28,679 bases of DNA from Coemansia sp. RSA 1804 (Eukaryota; Kickxellomycota; Kickxellomycetes; Kickxellales; Kickxellaceae): positions 1 to 28,679 of the forward strand of contig JANBTH010000178.1 in assembly GCA_027578815.1 (NCBI GenBank), in the 5' to 3' direction. Numbering within the stretch: position 1 is the first letter of the stretch; every line of letters begins with the position of its first letter. Shown here in pieces: positions 16,467 through 25,579 of this stretch. The position numbers and the translations under genes are program-made. Below the pieces are notes generated by a model, which worked only from the letters and a program-made list of their open reading frames with translations, was not told the DNA's origin and ran no database searches.

Positions 16467-19112
16467 CTAACTTTCATCACTGCTACTTGCCAGAACAACT
16501 TCAATAGCGGGAGTTACCATTTTTGTCACCATGACTGTCGATGCAGGTGGTGCAGCACTGTTTGGAGCCGCTGAGTAGCTCATCGGCTGCGGAATCCCAA
16601 TGACCATCATGCTTGGGTGTGCTGAAGCGACGCCATTATCGGCAGATGTAGCCATGAGAGGAAGGCTGTCTCTGAGAGGATAGCCTTGAGTTCCGTAGCT
16701 AAGAGGATCTAGCTCATTGACAGCATGTGGGGCTTCGTCTGTTGAAGGCGATGACAGCGATCCAAAGGCAGTAGCATCGCGGGAAAGAGCAGAATCCGCC
16801 CGCATGTTTACAAAGTTAAACGGCTTCCCCTGTGTGTCACTCTCATGGAGGGTTTCGCTTGAGTTGTCGGAGTAAGACGTGTTGCTATTATCTGAGTAAG
16901 GCGTATTGCTGTTGTCCGAATACGTGCGAGACTCGCCGTCCATAACAGTAAAGCTGGTTCTGGATTCGTCAGATGCCGAATAAACAGTTGGGTGAGCCCC
17001 GTTGTAGCGCACCTTCCAGTCGCCATTTTCTGTACTGTCCCTGCTTGGCTCATCGTACGACACAATGTTGTGGGCGTATTTGTCGTCGTCATCGTAAGAA
17101 TGCGCGTATGGATGGTACGTCGTTGTTTGCGATTCATCGTCGTAGCCGGTTGTATGAGCGCTTGCCCAGGACACGGCGTGGTGCACATCCCAGGTGCTAG
17201 TGTCCTCCTTATCACCTGTAGCGTATCTTCCGACTCCGCCGCCAGAATATGTCTCCGGATAGTCTGTTTCTTTTGCGCGGTCGTTGCCATCGGTATCCTT
17301 CCACTGCTTATCACGGGTGTTGTAGTCTTGTGGTGAGTCGTAGATGGTTCTGGTACGCTCGACGCTGGCTTCTTCGTCGCGAACAATTGTGTTTAGGCTG
17401 AGGTTAAGCTCAGAAGATGCTTGTAGCGCAGCTTCAGCAGAGGCGTCAGCTCGAATTTCAGAAAGAACGGCTTCTCTAGCTTCGAGAGATGCCTCCGATT
17501 TGATACGCCTGGCCTCTGCCTGCAACCCGCCAGCTGCGTTTCTGATCTGCGTTCTGTGAGCACGGTTGTTGGAAGGAGCTTCGTTCAACTCTGCAGCATT
17601 GGCATCCTCGGCCAGATCATCAGTATCAGGAGAAGAAGTAACCTTGAAGTTTGCGACTGACGCTAATCCTGCATTATCCTGTGCTGCTTCTCTATCTACG
17701 CTTTTCTTCCTTGTCTCGGCGCCAGCGTATTTTCCAGTTGACTTGCTTTTGTGACCTGTGCTTAAAACACCCACTGGGTCATTATCAGTCTGGTCATCCT
17801 GAACAAGATCGGCAGAGTTGTCATTTGCTGCTAGTGAGTCGTTGGCATAGGCATCGTCCGCGTTTATTTTATTCTGGCGTGGTTTGGTTCGAGATAGAGC
17901 TGTTTTGCTTGCTGATCCGCTCCCGCGACGAGGGTTTATAGGCGTAACATCCTCGTCTTCAGGAGCTGCTGTTGCCAACGCATCGTCATCGCCGCTGTTG
18001 GCAGCCAAGGAGTCGGTAGCAGCAGCGATGGAGGATGTTGCAGATGATGCCTTTGAGGCTGCGGATGAAGAAGCAAGAGTCGCTGTACCGGTTTGAGTCA
18101 GAAGCTCCGCAATTGACTGGTCCAATGGAATGATAGCCTGAGGAAGTGCCTGGTTACCGTTTAGATATATTGCTGGTTGGAGTGTATTGCCAAGAGCTGC
18201 GGCTGCCTGCTGCTGGTAAATAGGCTGAGCGGCTGCTGCAATCGGATAGAGCTGTTGCTGGGCATACAACGGGGCACCTACGGGTTCAGCAACGGCTGCG
18301 CCTAGTGCAGAGATGGGCTGGCTAAGAACACCTTCGGGTAGGTTGGCAACAGGAGCTTGCGCAGTACCTGGTATGACCATCTGCGCAGCAAGTGGAGCCG
18401 ACGCAGCTATGGGAGCAGCGGCCTGAACAAACGGAGCAGAGGCGACTTGAGCCAGAGCTGGGGTCATTACTGAAGCAACTCCAGGAGCATATGCTTGAGC
18501 GACAGCTGGTGCTGGTGCTGGTGCTGGTGCTGGTGCTGGTGCTGGTGCTGCTGCGGGCGCTGGGGCTGGGGCTGGTGCCAATAACGCTGCTTGGTTTGCG
18601 ACAGGGGGAGCAATAGTGGACACCTGGGTTACGGTCATCACTACAGGGTTTGCAGCTACTGTTTGAACAACAGTAACTGGCGCAACTGATGGAATAGCTG
18701 GTGCTTGGGGGACTGCCTGTGCTTGAAGGACAAGCTGGGAAGTATCGACAACACGCTGGTTGGCCTGAACCCCCTGGGCTGGTAGCTGCGGGGAGGACAC
18801 CGCTTGCGAGAGAGACTGACTGGATTGTAGAGCATTCACGGTCAATACCGATACATGAGCATTGGTCAATGATCCATCTACCGTCACAGTTGCTAATTGG
18901 GCTATCTGGTACGTTGGTACCGCGGATGCGTACTCTTCGGTTGTAGAATCTGGTTTATGTGAAGATGCAGCGTTTGCGGCCACTGTCAAGCTTTGGTCTC
19001 CAAGAGCAATTTCGCGCTTGTGCACGCCTCCCCTTGGCCTCTTGGCAACTGCGGGCTGTGCTGTTGTTGCCAGTGCCAAGACCAAGACGGAAATTCCCAG
19101 TTTGAACTTCAT
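16467..19112 (-). CDS. Large secreted low-complexity protein, Ala/Pro-rich N-half and acidic Tyr/Ser C-half, Cys-free
   Basis: 881-aa protein of unknown function. The ATG at 19112 gives a signal peptide (MKFKLGISVLVLALATTAQ, cleavage near AVA-KR). Dibasic KR pairs at 24-25 and 32-33 could be Kex2 sites. The N-terminal half is Ala/Val/Gln/Pro-rich with an Ala-Pro run at about 179-204. Acidic patches follow, then a Lys/Arg/Glu/Ala-rich stretch at about 530-590 likely to be helical. The last third is rich in Tyr, Ser, Asp and His and includes an 8-residue repeat YSDNSNTP. I see no cysteine and no GPI or transmembrane tail. The composition suggests a mostly disordered extracellular or wall protein. 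It neighbours two other signal-peptide proteins. Confidence 0.75.
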   Translation of the reverse strand: MKFKLGISVLVLALATTAQPAVAKRPRGGVHKREIALGDQSLTVAANAASSHKPDSTTEEYASAVPTYQIAQLATVTVDGSLTNAHVSVLTVNALQSSQSLSQAVSSPQLPAQGVQANQRVVDTSQLVLQAQAVPQAPAIPSVAPVTVVQTVAANPVVMTVTQVSTIAPPVANQAALLAPAPAPAPAAAPAPAPAPAPAPAPAVAQAYAPGVASVMTPALAQVASAPFVQAAAPIAASAPLAAQMVIPGTAQAPVANLPEGVLSQPISALGAAVAEPVGAPLYAQQQLYPIAAAAQPIYQQQAAAALGNTLQPAIYLNGNQALPQAIIPLDQSIAELLTQTGTATLASSSAASKASSATSSIAAATDSLAANSGDDDALATAAPEDEDVTPINPRRGSGSASKTALSRTKPRQNKINADDAYANDSLAANDNSADLVQDDQTDNDPVGVLSTGHKSKSTGKYAGAETRKKSVDREAAQDNAGLASVANFKVTSSPDTDDLAEDANAAELNEAPSNNRAHRTQIRNAAGGLQAEARRIKSEASLEAREAVLSEIRADASAEAALQASSELNLSLNTIVRDEEASVERTRTIYDSPQDYNTRDKQWKDTDGNDRAKETDYPETYSGGGVGRYATGDKEDTSTWDVHHAVSWASAHTTGYDDESQTTTYHPYAHSYDDDDKYAHNIVSYDEPSRDSTENGDWKVRYNGAHPTVYSASDESRTSFTVMDGESRTYSDNSNTPYSDNSNTSYSDNSSETLHESDTQGKPFNFVNMRADSALSRDATAFGSLSSPSTDEAPHAVNELDPLSYGTQGYPLRDSLPLMATSADNGVASAHPSMMVIGIPQPMSYSAAPNSAAPPASTVMVTKMVTPAIEVVLASSSDES
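16860..16922 (-). repeat. 24-bp tandem repeat encoding YSDNSNTx
   Basis: Two and a half 24-nt units, read on the minus strand as YSDNSNTP, YSDNSNTS and YSDNSS inside the 881-aa protein. Confidence 0.85.
18505..18546. repeat. Hexanucleotide microsatellite (GCTGGT)x7 inside a coding sequence
   Basis: Seven perfect GCTGGT units on the plus strand, continued by imperfect GCTGCT/GGGGCT units to about 18578. On the coding minus strand it reads as an Ala-Pro array. Unit changes keep the frame, so length polymorphism between strains is expected. Confidence 0.92.
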
Positions 19113-20201
19113 AGGCCGTTATTAGTAGTAACCGATGGTGCTTGTATTGGCTAGTATATTGTAAAATTTAATATTTGAATTGTGTTTCTGGAGTTTAGAG
19201 TAATAAAATGCACTAGGACGTGTAATCTTTTCTTTTTACTCCAAGAAACAGATTCCTAACGCAAATACTGTTGGTAGAATATGAATAAGTGCAATGGCAT
19301 ATGAAGCAAACTAACAAATAATAATGGAACAGAGTTAGGTTATTCTAGCAGATATGGAAATGTTTAAACAGAAAACTGTAAATAGAATGGGGAGGAAAAG
19401 AGATAGCGAGTAACCGATAATATGTAAAGTCAGTACTTGTTGAAACAGATCTTTCAAGCAAGTTGTCCATTAATTTAAAGCTTAACTTTGCTCCAGAGTT
19501 CAAATATTTCCAAATATAACCACAGTGTTTCAGGGCTATTTAACAACCATTTATTTGGATCACAATGTGTGTCACAGTATAAACGGTATTCAACCATGTA
19601 TATAGTTATTTCGGCTGGGCTATATACCCATCCAATTGTTTTAGTCCTATGTTTCAAATCCTTGACAATATCTAGGACATGTCCATTGCGAGCTACTGCA
19701 GTAAAAAAGACGAGACGATGACAGTAACAATAGTATGCACTCCATATTTGTGCTATTTGTAGAGGGTCTTAGGCAAGCACTGTGGTGTTCCAAAAATATG
19801 CCCCGCGAATAAATTCTATCCACCCAGTTCCATCATTCTCGATAAATAAGACACTAAAAAGGTGCACTTGTTTTTGGTAGCAACGGTATTCTTTTGATAT
19901 TGCAAACGTATCTGCTACTTTGTTCTTTCTCCGCACAAGCCAAACGCTCCAACTGATATTTGGATAAAATTTGGAATGGAACATTATGTATTTTTCAGCA
20001 ACTCCTTCGTAGGAAAAATTAGACATTCAATAACAAAAAAGATAATGCAAAATGTGTCTTCCAAGAACAATATTCATGGAGTTGTGTGATTAGACTTTAA
20101 CATATGAGAATAATAAATAAAATAATAAATGAAAAATGCGATATGTAAGAACGTAGTAATAGTAGTTGCTGCAATTAACTTTCGGCGAACAAAATATGTG
20201 A
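19113..20201. other. Intergenic region between two secreted-protein genes, containing a broken reading frame
   Basis: AT-rich interval with the promoter of the 881-aa gene at its left end. The part 19475-20026 carries a broken minus-strand reading frame, listed separately. Nothing else is visible. Confidence 0.55.
19475..20026 (-). pseudogene. 184-codon frame interrupted by one in-frame TAA, unknown protein
   Basis: On the minus strand an ATG at 20026 opens 85 codons, meets TAA at 19769-19771, then stays open in the same frame for 97 more codons to a stop at 19475. Only one stop in 184 codons is unlikely in sequence this AT-rich. The translation is rich in aromatic residues and looks globular (WIEFIRGAYFW before the stop, YRLYCDTHCDPNKWLL after it). 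No GT-AG intron of usable length removes the stop. Alternatives are a recently inactivated gene, stop readthrough, a genuine 85-aa protein, or a sequencing error. I recognise no family. Confidence 0.45.
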
Positions 20202-22541
20202 TTATGCTGACAAAAGTCTTGCAAGGCTAAGTAGACTGCTCGCCGATTCAACGCCTTCTGTTTCTGTTTTTGACAACGCTTTTCCAGAGTGCGTAGAAGG
20301 GGTTGATGTTGTCTGCGAACTTAAAGAGCTTGTGGATTGTGTATCTTCTGAAGATGCAGAAGATGAGTCTAGTGACAGCGTAGCTGACCTGCTAGCAGAA
20401 CTGGATTTAGTGTCGTCCGTGGACGACAATGTAGCGGATTCAGAACTGGTGGATACACTATCAGTTGAAGAACTTGCAGATAATGTGGAAGTGCTGCTCG
20501 TAACGCTTGTACTTTTGGCAGAACCGTTGATGTCGCTTTCTTCATCGCTGTCATCGTCACTATTGCTAGAGTCGCCATCATCATCGTTGCTCTCGTCACT
20601 GCCACTGCTATTTCCATCTGTCTGTTTAGAAGGAGAAATAGTGTCATCGTCAAAGTCGACAATTTTAGAGCCTATCCGCCCATGGTTCCGCACTCGATCA
20701 ACATCAAGCATATGCGTGGTTGTTGACTCGTTGTCCGAGTCTGCGTCTGGATCATTATCGTCGTCGTCGTCATCGTCGCCGTCATTGTTCTTAGAACCGG
20801 CTACTCCCTTGCCACCGACAATGACAATACTGCCTTGGCCCTTGCCGCCCACGGTAATGCTGTTGCTTTCTGTGATCGGCTTACCGTTGATAGTTATTGC
20901 GTTGGATGGTATATGAAACACATTTTCCAGTATACTGGCTAATCCGTTCGTGTTTATATCGCCCTTGCCTCCTTGCTCCTTGTCTTCCTGAGGAGTGGGC
21001 ACTGGCAACCTGGATCCGTTGGAGATAAACGGTATTATTGGCGTATTTTGCTGAGACAGACTGTCAACCAGCATAGCAGGTGGCTTTTCGGCAACTGGCG
21101 GGGGAGGTGTGACAGAGATAGAGTCAGGCGGAGAAGGCAGCATTAGAATTGACTCGGTTGTCATAGAAATTTGAGGTTCCTGTGCGGGCAACACTGCATG
21201 TGTTGGGTGCAGTAGAATGGTTATCACCGGCTGTTGAGATTCGTGTATAATGCTAGGCTGTGCTTCTTTCTGGGCAGAATGTGACGACTTGAAATGGGAC
21301 CAGGCAGGGAGAGAAGATGTGGGTGGCGACGAAGGCGTTATTACTGTAGGTGGTGTCGATACATGCGGCAGATATGCTGGTGGCGGAGAAGAGACCAAGG
21401 GCATATACGGCTTTTGAGTCGCAACGTCACGGGGGCTTGGTACAGGAGTAGTTTCAACCACTGGATACTCGGCCGTTCCATCATAATAATCTGAAACAGC
21501 TGGATCGGGTGGTAAACCAGTGAATAGACTTTTGTGAATTGCGCCTAATGACAGCGATATAGGGCGCAAAGCATCCACTGTTTTGTGCTGCTGAGATGGC
21601 AACAGACGACTTGGTACAACAGAAGAGCCTCCCAGCTGTGGCAACGGTCCTCGGGACAGATGGGACATTGAGTATTGGGGACGTGTGCTAAATGCAAATG
21701 AAGGGCTGCTTACTCCTTTTACTGCAGGAGGGGTTGGAGGTGGCAGTCCATAGAACCCAGCAGAAGGAGAAATTGTTCTTGTTGCTAAAAGCGAGGCAGC
21801 ATTTTGTATGTGGAGAATACTAAGTAGCTCCATTTCATCAAGAGTTATTTGATGGCGTTGTACCGCAGAAACAGATGGTGTTTTTGAATCAGGCAAATGA
21901 GACGAGGTTACAAGTGCTTCGGTGAACTCTTCAACAGTACTAGAAGCCTTCTGGCTTTCCGGCGGTACATTGGCGACTCTAAAAATAGGAGCAGCTTGTG
22001 CAGACTCATTTAAGCCGTTAACAAACGAACCGATTGTTATTGCGGTATCAGTGTTGGATGTGTCTGAACCTTCGGTAAACTTGATTGCAAATGTTGGCAT
22101 AACAACATTAACAGAGAGCACTCTCGGCGCCGATGAAGTAGGAATTTCAGTAGACTGTTCGCTTAAGCTAGTTGATTCGTCGCTACTCGTGCTTTCAGCC
22201 TCAATGTTTGGATGCTCGGGTAAATGAAAGTTGATCTTTTTGAACTCTAAACTGTCCCGATCCTTACGTTGTTCGTTGTGTTCATTAGCAGAATTCGGAG
22301 ACAAGGATGACGCCTGTGCTGTGCTGCTGCTGGCCTCGGTTTTTGCAACAGTAGCATCACTGTTGCCATTGGATAAAGCAGGCGTTGTTGGCGTTTCAAG
22401 AAAGGTAAGTGTAGTAAAGGCCACAATTGTCATTTCAGAGTCTTGTTCAGACGCAGATTGTGTAGACTGAATGACAGTCAATGCCGTTATGGCTCCTGGT
22501 GCAAGAAGCACAAATGCAAGTGCACCTATTAGTGCTCTCAT
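20202..22541 (-). CDS. Secreted Ser/Thr/Pro-rich protein with acidic Ser-rich tail, Cys-free, candidate wall protein
   Basis: 779-aa protein of unknown function. The ATG at 22541 gives a signal peptide (MRALIGALAFVLLAPGAIT, cleavage near residue 20). The first 500 residues are Ser/Thr/Pro-rich with PPPP and SPPP motifs, suited to O-mannosylation. A short ordered-looking segment at about 540-585 has alternating hydrophobics and Gly (AITINGKPI, SITVGGKG, SIVIVGGKG), resembling the beta-type VVVGG phrases of fungal wall proteins. An Asp run follows at about 588-594, then a Ser/Asp and Ser/Thr tail. The last 12 residues are mildly hydrophobic but contain Arg, so a GPI signal is doubtful. I see no cysteine. 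Surface or wall location is inferred from composition. Confidence 0.75.
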   Translation of the reverse strand: MRALIGALAFVLLAPGAITALTVIQSTQSASEQDSEMTIVAFTTLTFLETPTTPALSNGNSDATVAKTEASSSTAQASSLSPNSANEHNEQRKDRDSLEFKKINFHLPEHPNIEAESTSSDESTSLSEQSTEIPTSSAPRVLSVNVVMPTFAIKFTEGSDTSNTDTAITIGSFVNGLNESAQAAPIFRVANVPPESQKASSTVEEFTEALVTSSHLPDSKTPSVSAVQRHQITLDEMELLSILHIQNAASLLATRTISPSAGFYGLPPPTPPAVKGVSSPSFAFSTRPQYSMSHLSRGPLPQLGGSSVVPSRLLPSQQHKTVDALRPISLSLGAIHKSLFTGLPPDPAVSDYYDGTAEYPVVETTPVPSPRDVATQKPYMPLVSSPPPAYLPHVSTPPTVITPSSPPTSSLPAWSHFKSSHSAQKEAQPSIIHESQQPVITILLHPTHAVLPAQEPQISMTTESILMLPSPPDSISVTPPPPVAEKPPAMLVDSLSQQNTPIIPFISNGSRLPVPTPQEDKEQGGKGDINTNGLASILENVFHIPSNAITINGKPITESNSITVGGKGQGSIVIVGGKGVAGSKNNDGDDDDDDDNDPDADSDNESTTTHMLDVDRVRNHGRIGSKIVDFDDDTISPSKQTDGNSSGSDESNDDDGDSSNSDDDSDEESDINGSAKSTSVTSSTSTLSASSSTDSVSTSSESATLSSTDDTKSSSASRSATLSLDSSSASSEDTQSTSSLSSQTTSTPSTHSGKALSKTETEGVESASSLLSLARLLSA

Positions 22542-23220
22542 TCTCGGTTGATATTATGTTTACTAACTATATGCCGATATTAGCAATGAAAAAGATAACA
22601 AGGAAAGTCAAAGGAAAATAAAGAATATTGCAGCGTATATCACAATAATGGAAGTCGGAAAACGTTGTAATGAGGATCTTTCAGGAATTGAATGGCACAG
22701 ACAAGAGAAAAAACATTCCAGGACTCAGATGGATAGAATAAGCAATGTTAAAGCTACATCCTCCAGAACAAAGTGAACTAAATGTCAAGGGATCGGAAAA
22801 TATGACACTGTATATTTGTGATTAATTCCAGCATTCGATGATCATTTGAAAATTGGGTCTATATTTTAAGGCATATATCGCTACATGATTTTTTAATAAG
22901 CACGTCTAGCGGAAATAGCCAGCTATTATTATGTTATATAAGCATCCTTTCCCCGGATTTGGTACAAAAATAATGGCAACGGGTTGCAAAGAGCGTATCA
23001 GCTGCTAAATATGCGTTCTGGCAGTAGAAAAAATCTTTTTTGGTCGCGCTTGTAGACTCTTGCTCCACATACCCAATTGCACTACCAACTAATAAAAAAC
23101 AGTAGTAGTGTTTAAATTTTGGTAGGTTTATTATTATCAACAAATTTGCATCAAAGCGCACTTCTCCGGTCGGTTTGTTTCTTCTTTCCAGTCAACTAGC
23201 ATTCAATGCGATCCCTTCGA
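22542..23220. other. Intergenic region, promoter of the 779-aa gene
   Basis: About 680 bp of AT-rich DNA between the start of the 779-aa gene and the end of the small membrane-protein gene, both on the minus strand. No ATG-initiated frame of convincing length, RNA gene or repeat is seen. Confidence 0.55.
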
Positions 23221-23541
23221 CTAGTCCTTGGGTTCTTGTTTGCCAGTTGATGCGTTTGGAAGCTTGGGTGCACCCGCAAGGTTTCCAACAAGATACGCAG
23301 CGTCAACGCCACCTTCTTTAAATGTCTTTCTTTTTTCTTCGCCAAGAACAAGCCGTCTAAACACAATATTCGAGAATACGACTACCAACGGAATCGTGAC
23401 AATAATAACCGTCCAGCATAACCGGCGCCTAGACATGCCTAAAAGCTCGTCTTTGGGAAGCCTGTCCAAACGCGGAAGGTCCTGATTGCCAAACTTCAAG
23501 CCTTTTCTCCGCATCGAAAGGAGAGGTCTTGTGAATATCAT
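23221..23541 (-). CDS. Small single-pass membrane protein, possibly mitochondrial
   Basis: 106-aa protein; the first ATG is at 23541 in the context ACAACGATG, although the frame is open further upstream without an ATG. The N-terminal 40 residues are basic (Arg/Lys-rich, with PRLDRLPKDELLG before the membrane segment). They are followed by one hydrophobic span at about 42-61 (CWTVIIVTIPLVVVFSNIV) and a polar 45-residue tail. The basic presequence-like start plus a single helix fits small inner-membrane proteins such as respiratory-complex assembly factors, but I cannot name a family. Located between the secreted-protein block and the uS3 gene. Function is unknown; that it is a real gene is likely from its composition and layout. 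Confidence 0.6.
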   Translation of the reverse strand: MIFTRPLLSMRRKGLKFGNQDLPRLDRLPKDELLGMSRRRLCWTVIIVTIPLVVVFSNIVFRRLVLGEEKRKTFKEGGVDAAYLVGNLAGAPKLPNASTGKQEPKD

Positions 23542-23897
23542 CGTTGTTTTGTATTTGTTTATCTGTCGCTTGGAGCTCAAATGGAAATGAGATTACTATT
23601 AATATATGTTCCAACAAGACAAGATGCAAAACGTGGAAAATGAGTATCACTAATTAATAATTGAGACACCAATTGAGAGATAGAGAGAAGAGAGCATAAA
23701 CATTACCACTTAGCAGAGAAAAAAATAGCAACACTTCTTTACGCAGATTGATGTGGCTGATAAGGAAGAGCAAACGGATCTAATTACACAGTCGCAAAGC
23801 AAGGTTCCAAGAGATAATCTTTTTATTTAGGCTCAAAATATAGAAAGGTGAGGGAGGAAAATGACGGTTGTCGTGGCCCGATACATGCAACCACATT
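23542..23897. other. Intergenic region downstream of uS3
   Basis: About 356 bp holding the promoter of the small membrane-protein gene (near 23542) and the 3' end of the uS3 transcript. AT-rich; no other feature seen. Confidence 0.5.
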
Positions 23898-25579
23898 TTA
23901 GAAAGCCTCGGTAGGAGCAGCGGCTGCTTCGGGAGCACCAGCAGCATCAGCCGCAGGAGCAGCGGGCTCAGCGGCAATCTTGGATTCGGAGACAGGGGCA
24001 TCAACCGAAACCTCGTCCTTGCCATCGTTGTCAAGAATGGTGATGACATCGGGCAGAGGGTTCTTGGGGCCAACACGGCCAGTGGGGTCGTGATCGAGCA
24101 TGATCTTGACCTTGATGCCCAACACACCCTGCTTCATCTCGACGTGGCGGACGGCAGAGTCAATGAACTCCTTGGCGGGGTTACCGGAGTGAAGCATGAA
24201 GCCCTCGCTGAACTTCATGGCCTTGGCACGAGCAGCACGCAGCTTGCCCGAGACAATGACTTCGCAACCCTTGGCGCCCGACTCCATAACGTAGCGGACA
24301 ACAGAGTAGGCAGCGCGGCGCACAGCAAGACCCTGGAGAAGCTTGAACTTGAGAGACTCGCACTGGGAAACAGCGCTCAGACCACGAGCGGCAACCTTAT
24401 CAGCATAGAGCTCGACGGTGCCGTCGGGGAAGTTGAAGCGCTTCTGCACAAGCGAGGTGAGCTCGCGGATGCGACGACCCTTGACACCAAGGACGTCCTG
24501 GGTGTGGTTGGCACGGATAATGATATCAGTGCAAGCGGGGGTAACACGGACCTCGCAGCCCGAGTAGCCCTCGGCAGCCAGCTCGCGCTGGAAGAACTCG
24601 TTAAGCTCAGCGTAGAAGACGCCGTCAGCCACAAACTACACAAATCAAAATACACAAAGGCGTATACGACAGCATATCGTAGAATCAAGTGGACCAAGAT
24701 GCAATAAGCAGCATACGTATTAGTAAAGAACGAGGTCTGGATATTTGCCACAGAAAATGAACCAGAAGATTCATCGACTCGTGCTGGTTGATACAAGATC
24801 GCTCGGTAGCAGTGGATTGTCGGGCATTGGCAATTGATGGGACAAGTCTGTTGAGGATTCCAGGAATATCGTGTGTAGAAAAGATAGTAAGACTTGCATA
24901 CATTGGTCTCAGACCTAACAAGAGTCAAGCTTAAGACATTGGCAAACTATGTGAATACGCAGATCATATCCACTACAGATATTCAACAATGAGGTGCGAC
25001 GGTTATTGGCGATTTGCGCTCAGAAACAAATCCTATTCATTGTACCAACCGAGCAAGTGGGTCTGTCAGAAGTTATGTTAACTGCAGCCCAACTAAATTC
25101 GGAGAAACTCAAATAAGAGGTGCCAGATGCAACGAGTAATCATCATGGCAAATGCCACCGCCGCCTCTGCTTTTAACGAATTTGCTATGATTTCTAACTG
25201 CAAATAACTTAAAATAAGCAGAGACTCTTCCACCGCAACTTATGAAAAGCTATGCATAAGTTAAGAACGCCAGTTGCCAAACACCGAAATTGGCGAATTC
25301 TGGCAATTTCCCTCAACTACATGCTACATTCAACAAGAAACTGCGTGTTTTGTACAGGGTGCATCCGCATCACCAGGATACGTAGGTGGGGTGTTGAGTC
25401 GAATCCAACACACGCAATAGTCCCAATCCATTTATCGCATCCATCCCTCTTTACTGAAAATCAGGCTAGTCGCATCAATCCGCCAAAACCCTTCGCATCC
25501 ATCGCGCTACCTCACGGTCGTAACATATGTGTAGAATACTATAAAAAGTGATATTTGCCTTCTGCTTCTTGGACACCAT
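23898..25579 (-). CDS. RPS3: Ribosomal protein uS3 (RPS3), two exons
   Basis: 252-aa small-subunit protein (exon 1 25579-25559, exon 2 24635-23898) at the mRNA entry site of the 40S ribosome. Exon 2 reads FVADGVFYAELNEFFQRELA at its start and holds the KH-type segment VLGVKGRRIRELT, then GLAVRRAAYSVVRYVMESGA and GVLGIKVKIML, near-identical to yeast and human uS3. Exon 2 lacks the family's N-terminal SKKRK block. That block is found 923 bp upstream as MVSKKQK, ending exactly where FVADG should follow. The C-terminus is an Ala/Pro-rich tail longer than in yeast. The splice donor is GC rather than GT. The leader before the ATG is pyrimidine-rich, as usual for ribosomal protein genes. The gene is divergent from NAR1. 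Confidence 0.93.
24636..25558 (-). other. Long GC-AG intron of the uS3 gene (923 bp)
   Basis: Donor AAG|GCAAAT at 25558 and acceptor TGTGTAG at 24636 on the minus strand, phase 0 after codon 7. Homology on both sides fixes the junction to SKKQK-FVADG. No other lysine-pair-encoding exon candidate occurs nearer to exon 2. It is over eight times longer than the MPP6 intron. Confidence 0.78.

Noticed and set aside
20332..20916. 194-codon plus-strand frame opposite the acidic Ser-rich tail
   Set aside because: Ser/Asp codon bias on the minus strand suppresses stops on the opposite strand; the translation is a low-complexity mirror.
23868..24707. 279-codon plus-strand frame opposite uS3
   Set aside because: It is an antisense shadow of the strongly conserved uS3 coding exon.
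25066..25146. C/D snoRNA in the uS3 intron (ATGATGA and CTGA 81 nt apart on the minus strand)
   Set aside because: No terminal stem flanks the boxes, and no clear C'/D' pair or guide match could be shown.
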